Notes: generated by a model not told the origin, from the sequence alone. A DNA stretch of 64,000 nucleotides from Pseudomonas sp. 6D_7.1_Bac1 (GCF_025465945.1 NZ_JANLNW010000011.1:62001-126000); one strand, 5' to 3'; positions 1-8,868 are shown, counted from the stretch's first letter. Made by a program: numbers and translations.

Positions 1-408
1 CTGACTGAACACGCACTTGCTCTGCTTGAGACAATAAAACCCTACAGCGGCCACAGAGAGTATGTGTTCCCTGCTGATAGAGATCCACGAACTCATTGCA
101 ACAGCCAGACTGCAAACATGGCCCTGAAACGTATGGGCTTTGAAGGTCGATTGGTGAGCCATGGCATGCGCTCCATGGCCAGCACCATCCTGAACGAACA
201 GGGATGGGACCCCGAGTTGATCGAGGTCGCACTTGCGCATGTAGACAAAGATGAGGTGCGCAGTGCCTACAATCGTGCGGATTACATTGAGAGAAGGCGC
301 CCCATGATGATCTGGTGGAGTGAACACATCCAGCAAGCCGCTACCGGCAGCTTGTCGGTCTCAGCTATTCAGGGAACAAGGGGCCTGAAAATAGTATCGA
401 TGCGTTGA
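1..408 (+). CDS. Tyrosine recombinase/integrase, C-terminal part (cut by window edge)
   Basis: The frame is open from base 1 to the stop at 406-408, so the 5' part lies outside the window. The visible 135 residues carry the catalytic end of a phage-type integrase: the HxxR box (SHGMRS) and, about 30 residues on, LAHVDKDEVRSAYNRADY with the tyrosine nucleophile. Spacing and the tail (RRRPMMIWWSEH) resemble P4-type island integrases that recombine at tRNA or tmRNA genes. It is the most likely integrase of the island that fills 0-50 kb; that assignment is inferred from position only. Confidence 0.9.
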   Translation: MTEHALALLETIKPYSGHREYVFPADRDPRTHCNSQTANMALKRMGFEGRLVSHGMRSMASTILNEQGWDPELIEVALAHVDKDEVRSAYNRADYIERRRPMMIWWSEHIQQAATGSLSVSAIQGTRGLKIVSMR

Positions 409-840
409 TCTACATCTCAACTAATCTGGAGCGCCGGATAATCGCATCGACTTGACCAGAGACGTGCATTCATATTAACCACCGCTTGCACCCGGCTTGA
501 GCAGCACAGGCCGTAGTGATGACCGACTGCACTCGCCTCAAGCGTCAGTCGACTACGACAGCGAACACGGGCACGCTCTACATCGTCGTCGACGCTTCCA
601 ATCAACCCCAAATGCGCATAGGTCCGATTACCTATGCGCCACTGCCGCTATGTGCATTGATCAAAGGAAACCGTTTGCGCCCTGATGCCAAATTGTGGAC
701 GCCTCAAAAACGCCAGAAAGGGCCAGTCACGGAGCAATACGACAACAGATGGGGGGCAGCGCAGTTCTCTCGGCAGCGGACCGCCCCCCAGCTCGATTCC
801 AGCACTCGGAAATAGCTGCCGGCTGCTGGCCCGCTGAGCC
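409..840. other. Gap with no convincing gene
   Basis: About 430 bases between the integrase and the OLD-type nuclease. Several short open frames overlap on both strands (the longest about 99 codons at 516-815, forward). None has a good ribosome-binding site or a recognisable motif, so no gene is called. Confidence 0.5.
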
Positions 841-2448
841 TCAAGTGTTGCAGGCGTTGATGAAGGCGCACAACTCGTCAAGCCGCTGCTCCAGGTCCAG
901 GACCTTGAGGTTTACCCGATTGTGCTTCAGATAGTGGCTGGCTACGTCTACCTTGTTGCCGGTGCGCTCCGGGTCTGGCTTTTTTGCCTTGGAGAGTTCG
1001 GCGTCCACTTCATACTTCAACAGGTTTGCCCACATCCCGCTGCCGACCGAGCGCACCATCGAGGGGTGAACCTGTTTCAAGCTCACTCTGAGCGCGGCTT
1101 CATCCAGGTAGTTTTCAATTTCGCGGCCTTCGGTTACCCAGGCCAAGCCGTTGCCTGCAGTGAACTCTGCCTGCAGACGCCGCTTGGTGTCAGTCAGCAC
1201 CGCATCCGGCCCGGCTTTGTCGCTGTCGAACACAATGGCAGAGTTGCGGTTCAAGCGGCGCAGTGAAATCAGGTCGTCCAGCGCCGTCTCGCTGGCAGTA
1301 AGATGGCTGAACAACCGCCCCCCATAGAACATGATCGAGTAATGCAGGCCTTCCTTCAGGCTGGAGTTTTTTGCCCGCAACCAACTGTTGAGGTACATCC
1401 GGTCCGAGGGGCCCTCGACCCAGATCACGCAGTTAGCCTGCAACAGGTCTGCGGCCTGGTAGCCCAGACGGTCAAGTACCTCTGCAATATTGGCCTCAGC
1501 AATCTTCTGGCCCTGCGCCTGGAAGATCTTGATGTCGCTGCTGACTGCGGCGTTGATCAGGGCCGCCGAATGGGTACTGATCACCAATTGAAGGGTCTTC
1601 TTCTTGGCGATCTGCAAGACTCGCTCGAACATGCGCCGCTGCAGTTTGGGGTGCATGTGCACTTCAGGCTCTTCGAGCAGGCAGATGCTGTCATCCTGCA
1701 CGTTACTGAGCCAGTGGAGTATTGCTGCACAGGCTTTCCAACCGGACGGATACCAGCTGGCTTTGACATTGTTGGGCATATCCATTCGCGATTGCCCCAG
1801 GTCATCCTGGTTGCTCAGCCAGGTAGAAGCCACGCCGTCCTCTCTGGCGTTGATGACATTGCCGTCCAGTGGTACGCGAGTGGGCTCGGCATAGTGCTTC
1901 CAGTCGATCATTCCGGTGAGCAGTTCGGCGTGAGCGTTGAGGTGTTCCAGCGCTTGGGCGTCCACGTTCAGGGATGGGCCGCCACAATTCAGATATTCGA
2001 TTTGAACGCCTTCGGCTGGAGGAATTTTTCCGTCAGCCGGATGCTCGGTAAATCGGTCCAGCAATTTTTGAGCGATTTTCTCGAACTCGCCACCAGCAGG
2101 CCTGTAACCCATTTTGCAAATGACTTTCTGAAACGTTTCGTCCAGAGGGGAAGGAGTGAACCGATACAGGTAAGCGCGACCATCCTTGAGCTCGATACAG
2201 AACTCCGGGGTGCAGCCATACTCCGGGTTGTCCCGCGCGAGACTGGGCAATACATCCGGCCAGCGCAAGGCCCGGATCATGTCGATGACAGTGGATTTAC
2301 CAGTGCCATTTTCGCCGATCAGAAGGTTGACCGTTGCCAGCTCCAGACCTCTCATATGCTCGACAGCCTTGTCATAGTTGACATGCTGGTCCTGAATATT
2401 GGCATTGAGCCGGCGAATGGATTTGAAACCAATGGACTTGATATGCAT
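841..2448 (-). CDS. OLD-family ATP-dependent nuclease (AAA ATPase plus TOPRIM)
   Basis: A 535-residue protein. The N-terminal ABC/SMC-like ATPase has Walker A GENGTGKST (about residue 45) and signature/Walker B LLEEPEVHMHP (about 256) followed by the H-loop VISTHSAAL. The C-terminal TOPRIM nuclease half has VEGPSDR (about 341) and the acidic DSDKAG (about 406). This is the OLD (overcoming lysogenization defect) architecture; relatives act in anti-phage defence, alone or with a UvrD-like helicase (Gabija) or reverse transcriptase. No such partner is adjacent, so a class 1 stand-alone OLD is most likely. The start at 2448 (MHIKSIGF) was preferred because the family typically begins there; an upstream GTG-type start at 2490 would add 14 residues. 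Function in defence is inferred. Confidence 0.85.
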   Translation of the reverse strand: MHIKSIGFKSIRRLNANIQDQHVNYDKAVEHMRGLELATVNLLIGENGTGKSTVIDMIRALRWPDVLPSLARDNPEYGCTPEFCIELKDGRAYLYRFTPSPLDETFQKVICKMGYRPAGGEFEKIAQKLLDRFTEHPADGKIPPAEGVQIEYLNCGGPSLNVDAQALEHLNAHAELLTGMIDWKHYAEPTRVPLDGNVINAREDGVASTWLSNQDDLGQSRMDMPNNVKASWYPSGWKACAAILHWLSNVQDDSICLLEEPEVHMHPKLQRRMFERVLQIAKKKTLQLVISTHSAALINAAVSSDIKIFQAQGQKIAEANIAEVLDRLGYQAADLLQANCVIWVEGPSDRMYLNSWLRAKNSSLKEGLHYSIMFYGGRLFSHLTASETALDDLISLRRLNRNSAIVFDSDKAGPDAVLTDTKRRLQAEFTAGNGLAWVTEGREIENYLDEAALRVSLKQVHPSMVRSVGSGMWANLLKYEVDAELSKAKKPDPERTGNKVDVASHYLKHNRVNLKVLDLEQRLDELCAFINACNT

Positions 2449-2495
2449 AAGTGGGTACTTCTTCCTTGAGTCGATCGAGCGGCCGGCCACTCTAG

Positions 2496-2684
2496 CAGAC
2501 CCCCGCTGCCTCGCTCAAAACCACTTCCAGGTTACATCAGCACCAGCCGGTTCTCATCGATATCAGTCCGATTGTAGAGGGCGATTTAGAGAAGCTGGAC
2601 GGCCTCATTCGAAAGCTGGACAACGTACCGACTTTGGAGGGCAGAACGCCAAATGAGATCGATGCGATAAAGGACCACCCCTAA
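2496..2684 (+). pseudogene. Short coding remnant, unrecognised
   Basis: An open stretch with no start codon ends at TAA 2682-2684. Its last 45 codons (from about 2547: IDISPIVEGDLEKLDGLIRK) look protein-like, charged and regular, and are followed at once by a hairpin. This suggests the 3' end of a gene whose front was lost when the OLD gene region was inserted. The family is not recognised. Confidence 0.3.
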
Positions 2685-2704
2685 GATTCCGAGGCCTACC
2701 GACT

Positions 2705-2727
2705 GCCTGCCGCCTGAGGCGGCAGGC
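2705..2727. terminator. Perfect 10-bp stem hairpin
   Basis: The arm 2705-2714 (GCCTGCCGCC) pairs exactly with 2718-2727 across a TGA loop. It lies 20 bases after the remnant stop and before the 3' end of the HEPN gene, where a bidirectional terminator would fit. There is no clear T-run, so a REP-like role is also possible. Confidence 0.4.
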
Positions 2728-2831
2728 CGGTGTCGCCCCATAGCTACCGGTCGCAGCGTGAGGCAATCGGCCAAGCACGGTCAGTAGCATCCTCGCGCAG
2801 AGCATCTGGAAGTCGGACTAGGCGTTTCAAA

Positions 2832-4004
2832 TCATGCCGTTTGAAAGCTGCGGCACCAATTGAGAAGCACATGCCTTGCAATATAATTAAAGGTGTGCAG
2901 ATTTATCGGAACCTCTTTTCTTTTCCACTCGCGATTCAAATAATCTTTCTCTCTTTCAATGCATGGCCTTTCTTCGTACTTAAACGGAGGTTTTGACATT
3001 AATGATGGGAAGCGCTGGCCAGCGTGGAGATACTTGGAGCGGTAATTATAAATTGTCGATAAGCATTTTCTAATGCTTTCCGGCTCCCAGCAAATACGAA
3101 CCGCTTCGTTCTTCGGCCTGCTGCTTGGCTCGGCGGGGAGGTTGCGAAGGCAGAAGTCGATGAATCTTGCAGTTGCCTTAAGTGTGGGAGCAACAATAAG
3201 AGCCGCACGTTCTGTAATTGCACTATCAGTACTATCCTGCAGCACATCAAACAAATTTGGAAATCCGTCTTTAAGCTGTTGTGTGGGCAGCACCTCAGAT
3301 TCATCTTCTGTTGCCGCTGCTGTTTCGAGTGCTGAAACCATCAAAATCCAGCTTAAATTAGGATCATGCTCGACCATCTCAAGCGCATCTTTATACAAGC
3401 ATGAAGCCCTTATAAACGCTCTGTAACGTTCAGGCGATGCCATGGCCAGATTTTCCAAGTCGCATAATTCTTTATCAGGATACACGGAGCCTGTAATATC
3501 GGGCAAAATAGGAAAATGTTCTGGAACAGCCAGGCGAGGTGGTACGAAAGCCTCTGAAAAGCATGGTTCACCATAGAGATCGCCAACTATCGATCCAGGC
3601 GAATGAAACCGTCTACTCATCCCTGTGCAAAAATTCTTGATGCCCAAGCCTATAGATATAAGGCCAGAGATTTCATCCCCTACACTGGTTTCAAAATGTA
3701 GGGTTTCTTGTTTTTCACTTTTTGAAGTATTATTTATATATAATTTCACCCTCGCAGTGATAAGTACTTGGGCGCTTTCCCGTTTTGCCATGTTGTTGAA
3801 GAAAAATGTATAAGGCCCGACAACAATATTATTCTTATAAGACAATATTGCGTTTGGCGCAAAAAACTGATACTCCTCCATCATAAACCAATCATCATGC
3901 GCTGCGCGCTTCCAGTTTTCCAACGACCAAGGTAGTGAGCTATTGGGCACGACTGCTTTCCTTAATGTGTTTATTAAATGCATAAGCGAACAAGCTAGAT
4001 ACAT
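2832..4004 (-). CDS. HEPN-motif protein (ApeA-like domain candidate)
   Basis: A 390-residue soluble protein not assigned by eye to a named family. The C-terminal third contains YNYRSKYLHAGQRFP, which fits the HEPN ribonuclease motif R-x4-H, inside a helical region with a conserved upstream acidic helix (SALETAAATEDESE, about residue 230). This layout resembles Apea-like HEPN domains found in abortive-infection proteins. The gene has lower GC than the core region and lies next to the OLD nuclease, so it may be a defence gene. The start is uncertain: MYLAC at 4004 or MHLIN at 3983, neither with a strong ribosome-binding site. Confidence 0.7.
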   Translation of the reverse strand: MYLACSLMHLINTLRKAVVPNSSLPWSLENWKRAAHDDWFMMEEYQFFAPNAILSYKNNIVVGPYTFFFNNMAKRESAQVLITARVKLYINNTSKSEKQETLHFETSVGDEISGLISIGLGIKNFCTGMSRRFHSPGSIVGDLYGEPCFSEAFVPPRLAVPEHFPILPDITGSVYPDKELCDLENLAMASPERYRAFIRASCLYKDALEMVEHDPNLSWILMVSALETAAATEDESEVLPTQQLKDGFPNLFDVLQDSTDSAITERAALIVAPTLKATARFIDFCLRNLPAEPSSRPKNEAVRICWEPESIRKCLSTIYNYRSKYLHAGQRFPSLMSKPPFKYEERPCIEREKDYLNREWKRKEVPINLHTFNYIARHVLLNWCRSFQTA

Positions 4005-4321
4005 TAATTGGTAGCGAATACTGATTGTTAGGGGGAGCCTAAGACGCTTATGATTTAGGATGTCACCACAACATTCGGCCTTGTCGATAAGATCTTAGAT
4101 CTGCTGCTCAGAAAATTTCCGTGTGTCTTCTCCGGGGCCACCAACTGCTAACTGATTATCACAGAACTCCCTCGCTGGCCGCGATTTTACCGCCGAAGAC
4201 TGGTTCCACCGTAGAAGCGTCCGTGATGCTGGCTCCTTGTAGTCGGCTTTTCATCTTGCCTCGATCCAAACTCAACATTGAAATGCATTTCAAGCCTATA
4301 TCACTGCGATGATCATCCACC
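4005..4321. other. Gap with no convincing gene
   Basis: About 315 bases holding only short overlapping frames. It should contain the promoters for the leftward HEPN gene and the rightward zinc-ribbon/DUF932 pair, but no clear -35/-10 pair was picked out. Confidence 0.4.
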
Positions 4322-4666
4322 ATGGAAACCCCAGCCATGTCATTGCAGTGTCCTCGCTGTAACTCCCCCAAAATCGCTTCCCTCAGAACAGCCACGACGA
4401 TTGGTGCCCTTATTGGCTCGCTCGGTGGCGCTACCCGTGGAGCGTATTCCGCACTCGCCAGCAGTCGAATTGGCGCAACTGTCGGCGTCATTGCCGGTCC
4501 GCTTGGCATCACCCTCGGCACCGTTTCCGGCGCAATCCTTGGCGGGCTGATCGGCGGCGCAGGTGGCTGCGAGCTTGGCGGTCAACTCGGTGAAAAGTTG
4601 GACCGCCATGTGCTCGCCAACAACCTCTGCCAGACATGTGGGCATCGTTTCAACCTGCCCGCTTAA
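4322..4666 (+). CDS. Small zinc-ribbon protein with glycine-zipper membrane segment
   Basis: 114 residues. CPRCNSPK near the N-terminus and CQTCGHRF at the C-terminus make two CxxC pairs, a split zinc ribbon. Between them is a glycine/alanine-rich stretch of about 70 residues (GALIGSLGGATRGAYSA and GGLIGGAGGCELGGQLG) of the glycine-zipper type, likely membrane-associated. It lies 88 bases before the DUF932 gene in the same direction, a pairing common in Pseudomonas islands and plasmids. The start could also be the in-frame ATG at 4337. Confidence 0.7.
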   Translation: METPAMSLQCPRCNSPKIASLRTATTIGALIGSLGGATRGAYSALASSRIGATVGVIAGPLGITLGTVSGAILGGLIGGAGGCELGGQLGEKLDRHVLANNLCQTCGHRFNLPA

Positions 4667-4754
4667 TCAGCGCCCCCTCCTCCTCAATTACCCCCGATCA
4701 GTGCTGCGTTCTGCGCAGCATTTATGCCGACCTATACCCAAAGGAATCACGCTC

Positions 4755-5723
4755 ATGGCACATCTCATTGAACAAATGGCTTACGTTGGCACAACTCCCT
4801 GGCATGGCCTAGGCAACCAGCTCTCCCCCAAACAACCGCTGGAGATTTGGCAACGCGAAGCTGGGATGAACTGGCAGATCCAAGAAAGCCCAGTTCACTT
4901 CAAGGCCGATAACATCGGTAACCTCGGCACCATTCACTCGTTTCCAGAGCAGAAGGTGCTCTTTCGCTCTGACACCAAAGCTCCGTTATCGGTGGTCTCC
5001 AATCGCTATCAGGTCGTGCAGCCACGTGACGTCCTGGAGTTTTACCGGGACCTGAGCGAAGTCTCGGGTTACGAGCTGGAAACCGCTGGCGTGCTGAAAG
5101 GAGGGCGCAAATTCTGGGCATTAGCCCGAACCGGCCAATCGACCGCCTTGAAGGGCAACGATCAAATCAATGGCTATTTACTGCTGGCCACCTCCTGTGA
5201 CGGCACACTAGCCACCACAGCCACCCCCACCACCGTTCGCGTGGTCTGCAACAACACCTTGAGCATCGCCTTGGATGGCACCACTCACGCCATCAAGGTG
5301 CCACACAGCACGCGCTTTAATCCGCAACTAGTCAAAAAGCAGCTGGGGATCGCGGTCTCGCAATGGGACGAATTCATGTACCGGATGCGACACCTGGCCG
5401 AACGCAAGGTCCAGTACCAGGAGGCTACGGGCTTTTTTATGAACGTGCTGTGCGACACCCAGCCCCACGCCACCCTCCCGGAAGTACTCCCGAACGAACG
5501 AGCCCTGCGTAAGGTTCAAAGTCTGTATGAAGGTCAAGGCCGAGGGGCCACCCTGGAGTCCGCTCGCGGCACTGCTTGGGGGTTACTGAACGCCGTGACG
5601 GAGTACGTCGATCATGAACGACGGGCGAGGAGTTCTGAGTATCGAATGGATTCGGCCTGGTTTGGCCAAGGCGCGGTAATCAAACAAAAAGCGCTGGATA
5701 CAGCCCTGCAATTCGTTGCGTGA
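4755..5723 (+). CDS. DUF932 phage/plasmid-related protein
   Basis: 322 residues. The N-terminus (MAHLIEQMAYVGTTPWHGLG) and the central VRVVCNNTLSIAL motif are hallmarks of DUF932 (phage/plasmid-like protein, TIGR03299 type). The biochemical function is not established; these genes travel on integrative elements and megaplasmids. ATG 4755 is preferred over longer frames because AAGGA lies 9 bases upstream and family members begin at this point. A second, broken copy of the same gene (residues about 38-77) lies at 13.3 kb, so two related elements probably recombined here. Confidence 0.85.
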   Translation: MAHLIEQMAYVGTTPWHGLGNQLSPKQPLEIWQREAGMNWQIQESPVHFKADNIGNLGTIHSFPEQKVLFRSDTKAPLSVVSNRYQVVQPRDVLEFYRDLSEVSGYELETAGVLKGGRKFWALARTGQSTALKGNDQINGYLLLATSCDGTLATTATPTTVRVVCNNTLSIALDGTTHAIKVPHSTRFNPQLVKKQLGIAVSQWDEFMYRMRHLAERKVQYQEATGFFMNVLCDTQPHATLPEVLPNERALRKVQSLYEGQGRGATLESARGTAWGLLNAVTEYVDHERRARSSEYRMDSAWFGQGAVIKQKALDTALQFVA

Positions 5724-5734
5724 GCCAGCCACAG

Positions 5735-5772
5735 AAAACGTCTAGTCAGTGCTCGCTGGTTAGACGTTTTTT
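5735..5772 (+). terminator. Rho-independent terminator after DUF932 gene
   Basis: AAAACGTCTA (5735-5744) pairs with TAGACGTTTT (5761-5770) over a 16-base loop and runs into six T residues, 12 bases after the DUF932 stop. Confidence 0.8.
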
Positions 5773-5935
5773 ATGCTCTATGGAAACTTCAAGGAGAAGC
5801 GGATCCTGGGAGGTAGAACACTGCATAAATGCCCCCCTGCCCCCCATCACCAGTGGAGAACCGGGCTCAATAAATGATGGAGCCAAATCTTCTGACCTGC
5901 TCTTTCAGTACAAAATCAATAGGTGCGAGACGACC

Positions 5936-6121
5936 ATGTCATTACTTCGATTTATTTTTTTCGTGTATGCCTTTATCGCCATACTGGCCGGCTCCGGCGC
6001 TTTCGTGCTAACGGTCACCCTACTGTTTCGCTTTCCGCTTCTATTCGTCACGGCAGCGCTGACGTGCTTGATGTTCTGGATACTACTCATGCCCTCTTTC
6101 GACACGACCGCCGAACAGTGA
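5936..6121 (+). CDS. Small two-helix membrane protein
   Basis: 61 residues: two hydrophobic segments (about residues 4-27 and 31-52) joined by a short RFPL turn, with a polar tail PSFDTTAEQ. No family recognised. AGG lies upstream at moderate spacing. The stop abuts the stop of the convergent XRE gene with no gap. Confidence 0.5.
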   Translation: MSLLRFIFFVYAFIAILAGSGAFVLTVTLLFRFPLLFVTAALTCLMFWILLMPSFDTTAEQ

Positions 6122-6466
6122 CTAACGTCTTAGGCGGGTGACTAAACGCTCGACCAACTCGACCACCAGTTGCCGGTCCGACTGATCCAGAGATTCCAGT
6201 AAACGACTGATCCGACCAGCCTGATCGTCTGCCAGAGGACTGACTTCGCTCAACAGCTCTGCCGCCTCACAGCCGAATATTTCGGCAAATTCCAAGAGAC
6301 GGGCGATATTGGGAATCACGATCCCCCGCTCGATACGTGAAACCGCCTCATTACCCACCCCCAACCGCTCCGCGACCACCTCCTGGGTCAGGCCACAACG
6401 CACCCGCTGTTTGGATATGGCGCGGCCAACGCTGCCTGCCAATTGCTTCTGATCGATTTCTGCCAT
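6122..6466 (-). CDS. XRE-family (Cro/CI-type) transcriptional regulator
   Basis: 114 residues. Residues about 10-70 form a helix-turn-helix: ISKQRVRCGLTQEVVAERLG then VGNEAVSRIERG, the classical XRE pattern. The C-terminal half is a leucine-rich helical region that may mediate dimerisation. GGGAGG lies about 5 bases before ATG 6466, which decides the start. Position suggests a repressor of the mobile element; targets unknown. Confidence 0.85.
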   Translation of the reverse strand: MAEIDQKQLAGSVGRAISKQRVRCGLTQEVVAERLGVGNEAVSRIERGIVIPNIARLLEFAEIFGCEAAELLSEVSPLADDQAGRISRLLESLDQSDRQLVVELVERLVTRLRR

Positions 6467-6593
6467 ATCGCCCTCCCATCTCAACCTGGATGGTTGGGCA
6501 TCGCCCCATTGACATGAAGAACACCAAAAGTTGAGAATCAACCTTTAAGGATGATTTCAACCCATTTATGTCCACAGCAAAAAAGGATTTTTC

Positions 6594-6704
6594 ATGTCAG
6601 AGATGAAAGGCAGTGAGCAATGGCTCTACGAAGAACAAGGCGAGCGTAAAGGTATCGATGAACAACAGATTGTCTCCCTGATCCATTTAAGGACGTTGAG
6701 GTAA
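6594..6704 (+). pseudogene. Truncated GYF_2-like domain ORF
   Basis: 36 codons preceded by AAGGA at good spacing. The sequence EQWLYEEQGERKGIDEQQI followed by VSLIHLRTLR matches the first half of the GYF_2 domain pattern (W-Y, G-x-x-x-G, then a helix before the missing TLVW strand). The frame stops inside the domain exactly where the low-GC formyltransferase segment begins, so the gene appears cut by that insertion. Assignment rests on a short match. Confidence 0.4.
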
Positions 6705-6709
6705 GCGTT

Positions 6710-7381
6710 ATGAGCAACGAGCAAGCGAAAAAAGAGTCAACGCAAGAAGCAATAATCCCGAGGCTTATAAAGCCTGTATCGAACCGCAAGTCGAAGGTGT
6801 TGTTTCTAGGATACTCGGAAGAACGAACCAAACTGATCGATGAGCTTGTTAAGCTTAACTGTGAGGTCTGGCATACTGAAGAGAAAATAAAATCTACATC
6901 TGACTACGATCTAGTTATCAGTTACGGATACAGGCACATTCTTCAGAAAGACGTCATAGAAAGTTCTCAAGCACTTATCGTAAATTTACACATTTCATAT
7001 CTACCATGGAATCGTGGCGCCCATCCTAATTTTTGGTCTTTTTATGATTCCACTCCAAGCGGAGTGTCTATTCATCTGATAGATGAAGGCATAGATACTG
7101 GACCTATCATCTACCAAAAATACGTAAACTTCCGCGCGAACGAACAAACATTCTCCCAGACATACAAAAGACTAATACAAGAGATAGAACAGCTTTTTAA
7201 AGAGAACATTGAAAGCATCGTAACAAATAACTTTATCGCCATACCGCAAAGAAGAAAAGGCTCTTACCATCGCTCATCTGACCTATTTAAAAACTTTAGC
7301 AACTGGGATTCCGACATCCAAACCGAAGTAACCAGACTAGACAAGACTTTATCAGAGAATCAAGGAGGGGCCACACGCTAA
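6710..7381 (+). CDS. Formyltransferase (sugar-amine/Fmt-like)
   Basis: 223 residues with the formyltransferase core: NLHISYLPWNRGAHPNFW (the LHPSxLPxxRG-type loop with catalytic Asn/His) and the DEGIDTGPIIYQ segment carrying the conserved Asp. The family transfers a formyl group from N10-formyltetrahydrofolate to an amine. The small size, with no tRNA-binding domain, points to a sugar or small-molecule amine rather than initiator tRNA. It is immediately followed by a stump of a pseudaminic/sialic acid synthase, so a role in nonulosonic-acid glycan formylation is plausible but inferred. GC is much lower than its neighbours. GAGG precedes the ATG. Confidence 0.8.
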   Translation: MSNEQAKKESTQEAIIPRLIKPVSNRKSKVLFLGYSEERTKLIDELVKLNCEVWHTEEKIKSTSDYDLVISYGYRHILQKDVIESSQALIVNLHISYLPWNRGAHPNFWSFYDSTPSGVSIHLIDEGIDTGPIIYQKYVNFRANEQTFSQTYKRLIQEIEQLFKENIESIVTNNFIAIPQRRKGSYHRSSDLFKNFSNWDSDIQTEVTRLDKTLSENQGGATR

Positions 7382-7490
7382 AAACTAACCGCCGAGAGAT
7401 TAGCGACCGCCCCTTCTTACACAATCGCAGAGTTATCTGCTAACCATAACGACTCCATAGAACGTGCTACAAGCGTAATACGCAGCGTTC
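7382..7490 (+). pseudogene. N-terminal stump of pseudaminic/sialic acid synthase (PseI/NeuB family)
   Basis: In the frame directly after the formyltransferase stop, codons read SYTIAELSANHNDSIERATS, matching the strand-1 motif of NeuB/PseI enzymes (IIAELSANHNGSIERA). Homology stops after about 30 residues, before the TIM barrel continues. AGGAGG lies at 7363-7368, but a start codon at the expected distance is missing, so the gene was deleted on both sides of the stump. The full enzyme condenses phosphoenolpyruvate with an amino sugar. Confidence 0.55.
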
Positions 7491-7576
7491 CCAAAGATCC
7501 ACTTCCCCTGCTTAATCTCGTTAATCGCAAGAAGCGGACCGGAAACCCCGACAACAATGCTCTAGGACTCAACACA

Positions 7577-8569
7577 ATGAAATACCTTTCTCTACTTGCC
7601 ATCTCTGCAAGCTTACTATCCCTCACAGGCTGTGGCTCTAGTGAGCTAGACTTCAGAAATACCCAAATTTCGAATGGAAAAATATATGAAGGTAAAGAAA
7701 ATAAGCCGTTCACTGGGCTTGTGACGAATATGCCTGAAAGCACTATCCCTATGGCTAACAGCTTTAATGACTTGCTTGTTAGTTACAATGAGGCCATGAA
7801 GAAACTCAAGGCAGCCGAAAACCTCGGCTATGGGCGACGTCTTGTGTGTAACTCAGAGGTTAAAGACGGTTACCTGTCAGGCCAAACAATCTGTTACAAA
7901 CCCAATACATCCCTCAAACGCTACACAGCTCAATATGAGGCAGGCAACCTTGACGGTGAGGTAACAGTTTACGCTCTAGATGGAGCTACCGTATTGGCCA
8001 AAGCAGGCTTCAAGAACAATCTAAGGGACGGCAAGACTGAGATTTACGGTCCTAACACAGGCAAGTTGGTCGGTGAGTACCGCTACACCAATGGAAAGGC
8101 CGACGGAGATCAAATCTCTTGGGACGAAAACACAGGGAAAATGACTTATCACGTCACGGCCAAAGACGGTTCCTATGTGAGTCCTATGAAACTATGGACA
8201 CCCGAGGGTGTGCTCACTGCCGAAGTTCCATTTTTGAATGGTATGAGAACAGGACTAGTCAAGACATGGCATGAAAACGGAAAGCCTATGAAGTTCGTCA
8301 CCATGGTAGACGGCATAAGAGATGGTCCATCCCAAGAGTGGGACGAGGCTGGCAAGCTCATCAGCTCTGGTAACTACAAACGGGAAGCGTGGTATCCAGA
8401 CGAAGCCCCCATAGCAAAAGAATCCACTATGGTTTCCACCGAGGATAATTCCTGCGCCACCAAATGGATTGATGCGTTCCATAACGAAAATGGCGAGGAT
8501 GCCATGATCACCAGCGACCAACTTGGCGAATGGGACCAGTGGTGCACAGAAGGCAAACTACCGAACTAA
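7577..8569 (+). CDS. Lipoprotein with MORN/YwqK-like repeats
   Basis: 330 residues. A lipoprotein signal (MKYLSLLAISASLLSLTGCG) has the lipobox LTGC with Cys at about residue 19. The mature part has repeated G-x-x-DG-x-x-x-x-Y/W units (for example NLDGEVTVYALDG, NLRDGKTEIYG, GIRDGPSQEWDEAG) typical of MORN-variant/YwqK-type proteins, which are seen in immunity-like and envelope roles. AGGA lies 9 bases before the ATG. A clean terminator follows. The function is unknown; the outer membrane is the likely location. Confidence 0.75.
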   Translation: MKYLSLLAISASLLSLTGCGSSELDFRNTQISNGKIYEGKENKPFTGLVTNMPESTIPMANSFNDLLVSYNEAMKKLKAAENLGYGRRLVCNSEVKDGYLSGQTICYKPNTSLKRYTAQYEAGNLDGEVTVYALDGATVLAKAGFKNNLRDGKTEIYGPNTGKLVGEYRYTNGKADGDQISWDENTGKMTYHVTAKDGSYVSPMKLWTPEGVLTAEVPFLNGMRTGLVKTWHENGKPMKFVTMVDGIRDGPSQEWDEAGKLISSGNYKREAWYPDEAPIAKESTMVSTEDNSCATKWIDAFHNENGEDAMITSDQLGEWDQWCTEGKLPN

Positions 8570-8587
8570 AATACGCCAAATCGAAAC

Positions 8588-8636
8588 GCCTCAGAGATCC
8601 ACCCCAGCAAGGGGATAGTCATCTGAGGCTTTTTTT
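8588..8636 (+). terminator. Rho-independent terminator after lipoprotein gene
   Basis: GCCTCAGA (8588-8595) pairs with TCTGAGGC (8622-8629), with an inner CCCC/GGGG pairing, followed by seven T residues. Confidence 0.85.
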
Positions 8637-8639
8637 GGT

Positions 8640-8868
8640 CTTCACGGAATCTCATCGCCTCGTCATCGAGCGCTTCAAGGTGTTCACGTACGGCGCGAGT
8701 ACTGAGTGACGCGTCGACCTCTTGGGACAGACCTAAAAGCGTATTGCCAACATGACGATCGCCTTGGCGCGGTCGTCAGACAGACTCGCCGATGCGCTCT
8801 TCGAGGTCAGTTGCGGAAACGATTGTATCCGCAGCAGCCGACTTGTCCGAATGCCAGAATCGAGTACG
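8640..8868 (-). pseudogene. Degenerate reverse-strand coding remnant
   Basis: On the reverse strand, protein-like stretches occur in shifting frames: DTIVSATDLEERIGESV then a stop, DDRAKAIVMLAIRF, then LGLSQEVDASLSTRAVREHL and EALDDEAMRFRE. Two frameshifts would join them. The family is not recognised. The remnant abuts the group II intron-like end described next. Confidence 0.3.

Noticed and set aside
516..815. 99-codon forward frame after the integrase
   Set aside because: Overlaps other equal-length frames on both strands and has no ribosome site or recognisable motif.
1303..2469. Long forward frame (388 codons) opposite the OLD-type nuclease
   Set aside because: The reverse strand encodes clear Walker and TOPRIM motifs; the forward frame has no motif and is its shadow.
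2780..2880. tRNA-like stretch (GTTTCAAATCATGCC with flanking partial stems)
   Set aside because: No acceptor stem or anticodon arm could be paired; at most a relic.
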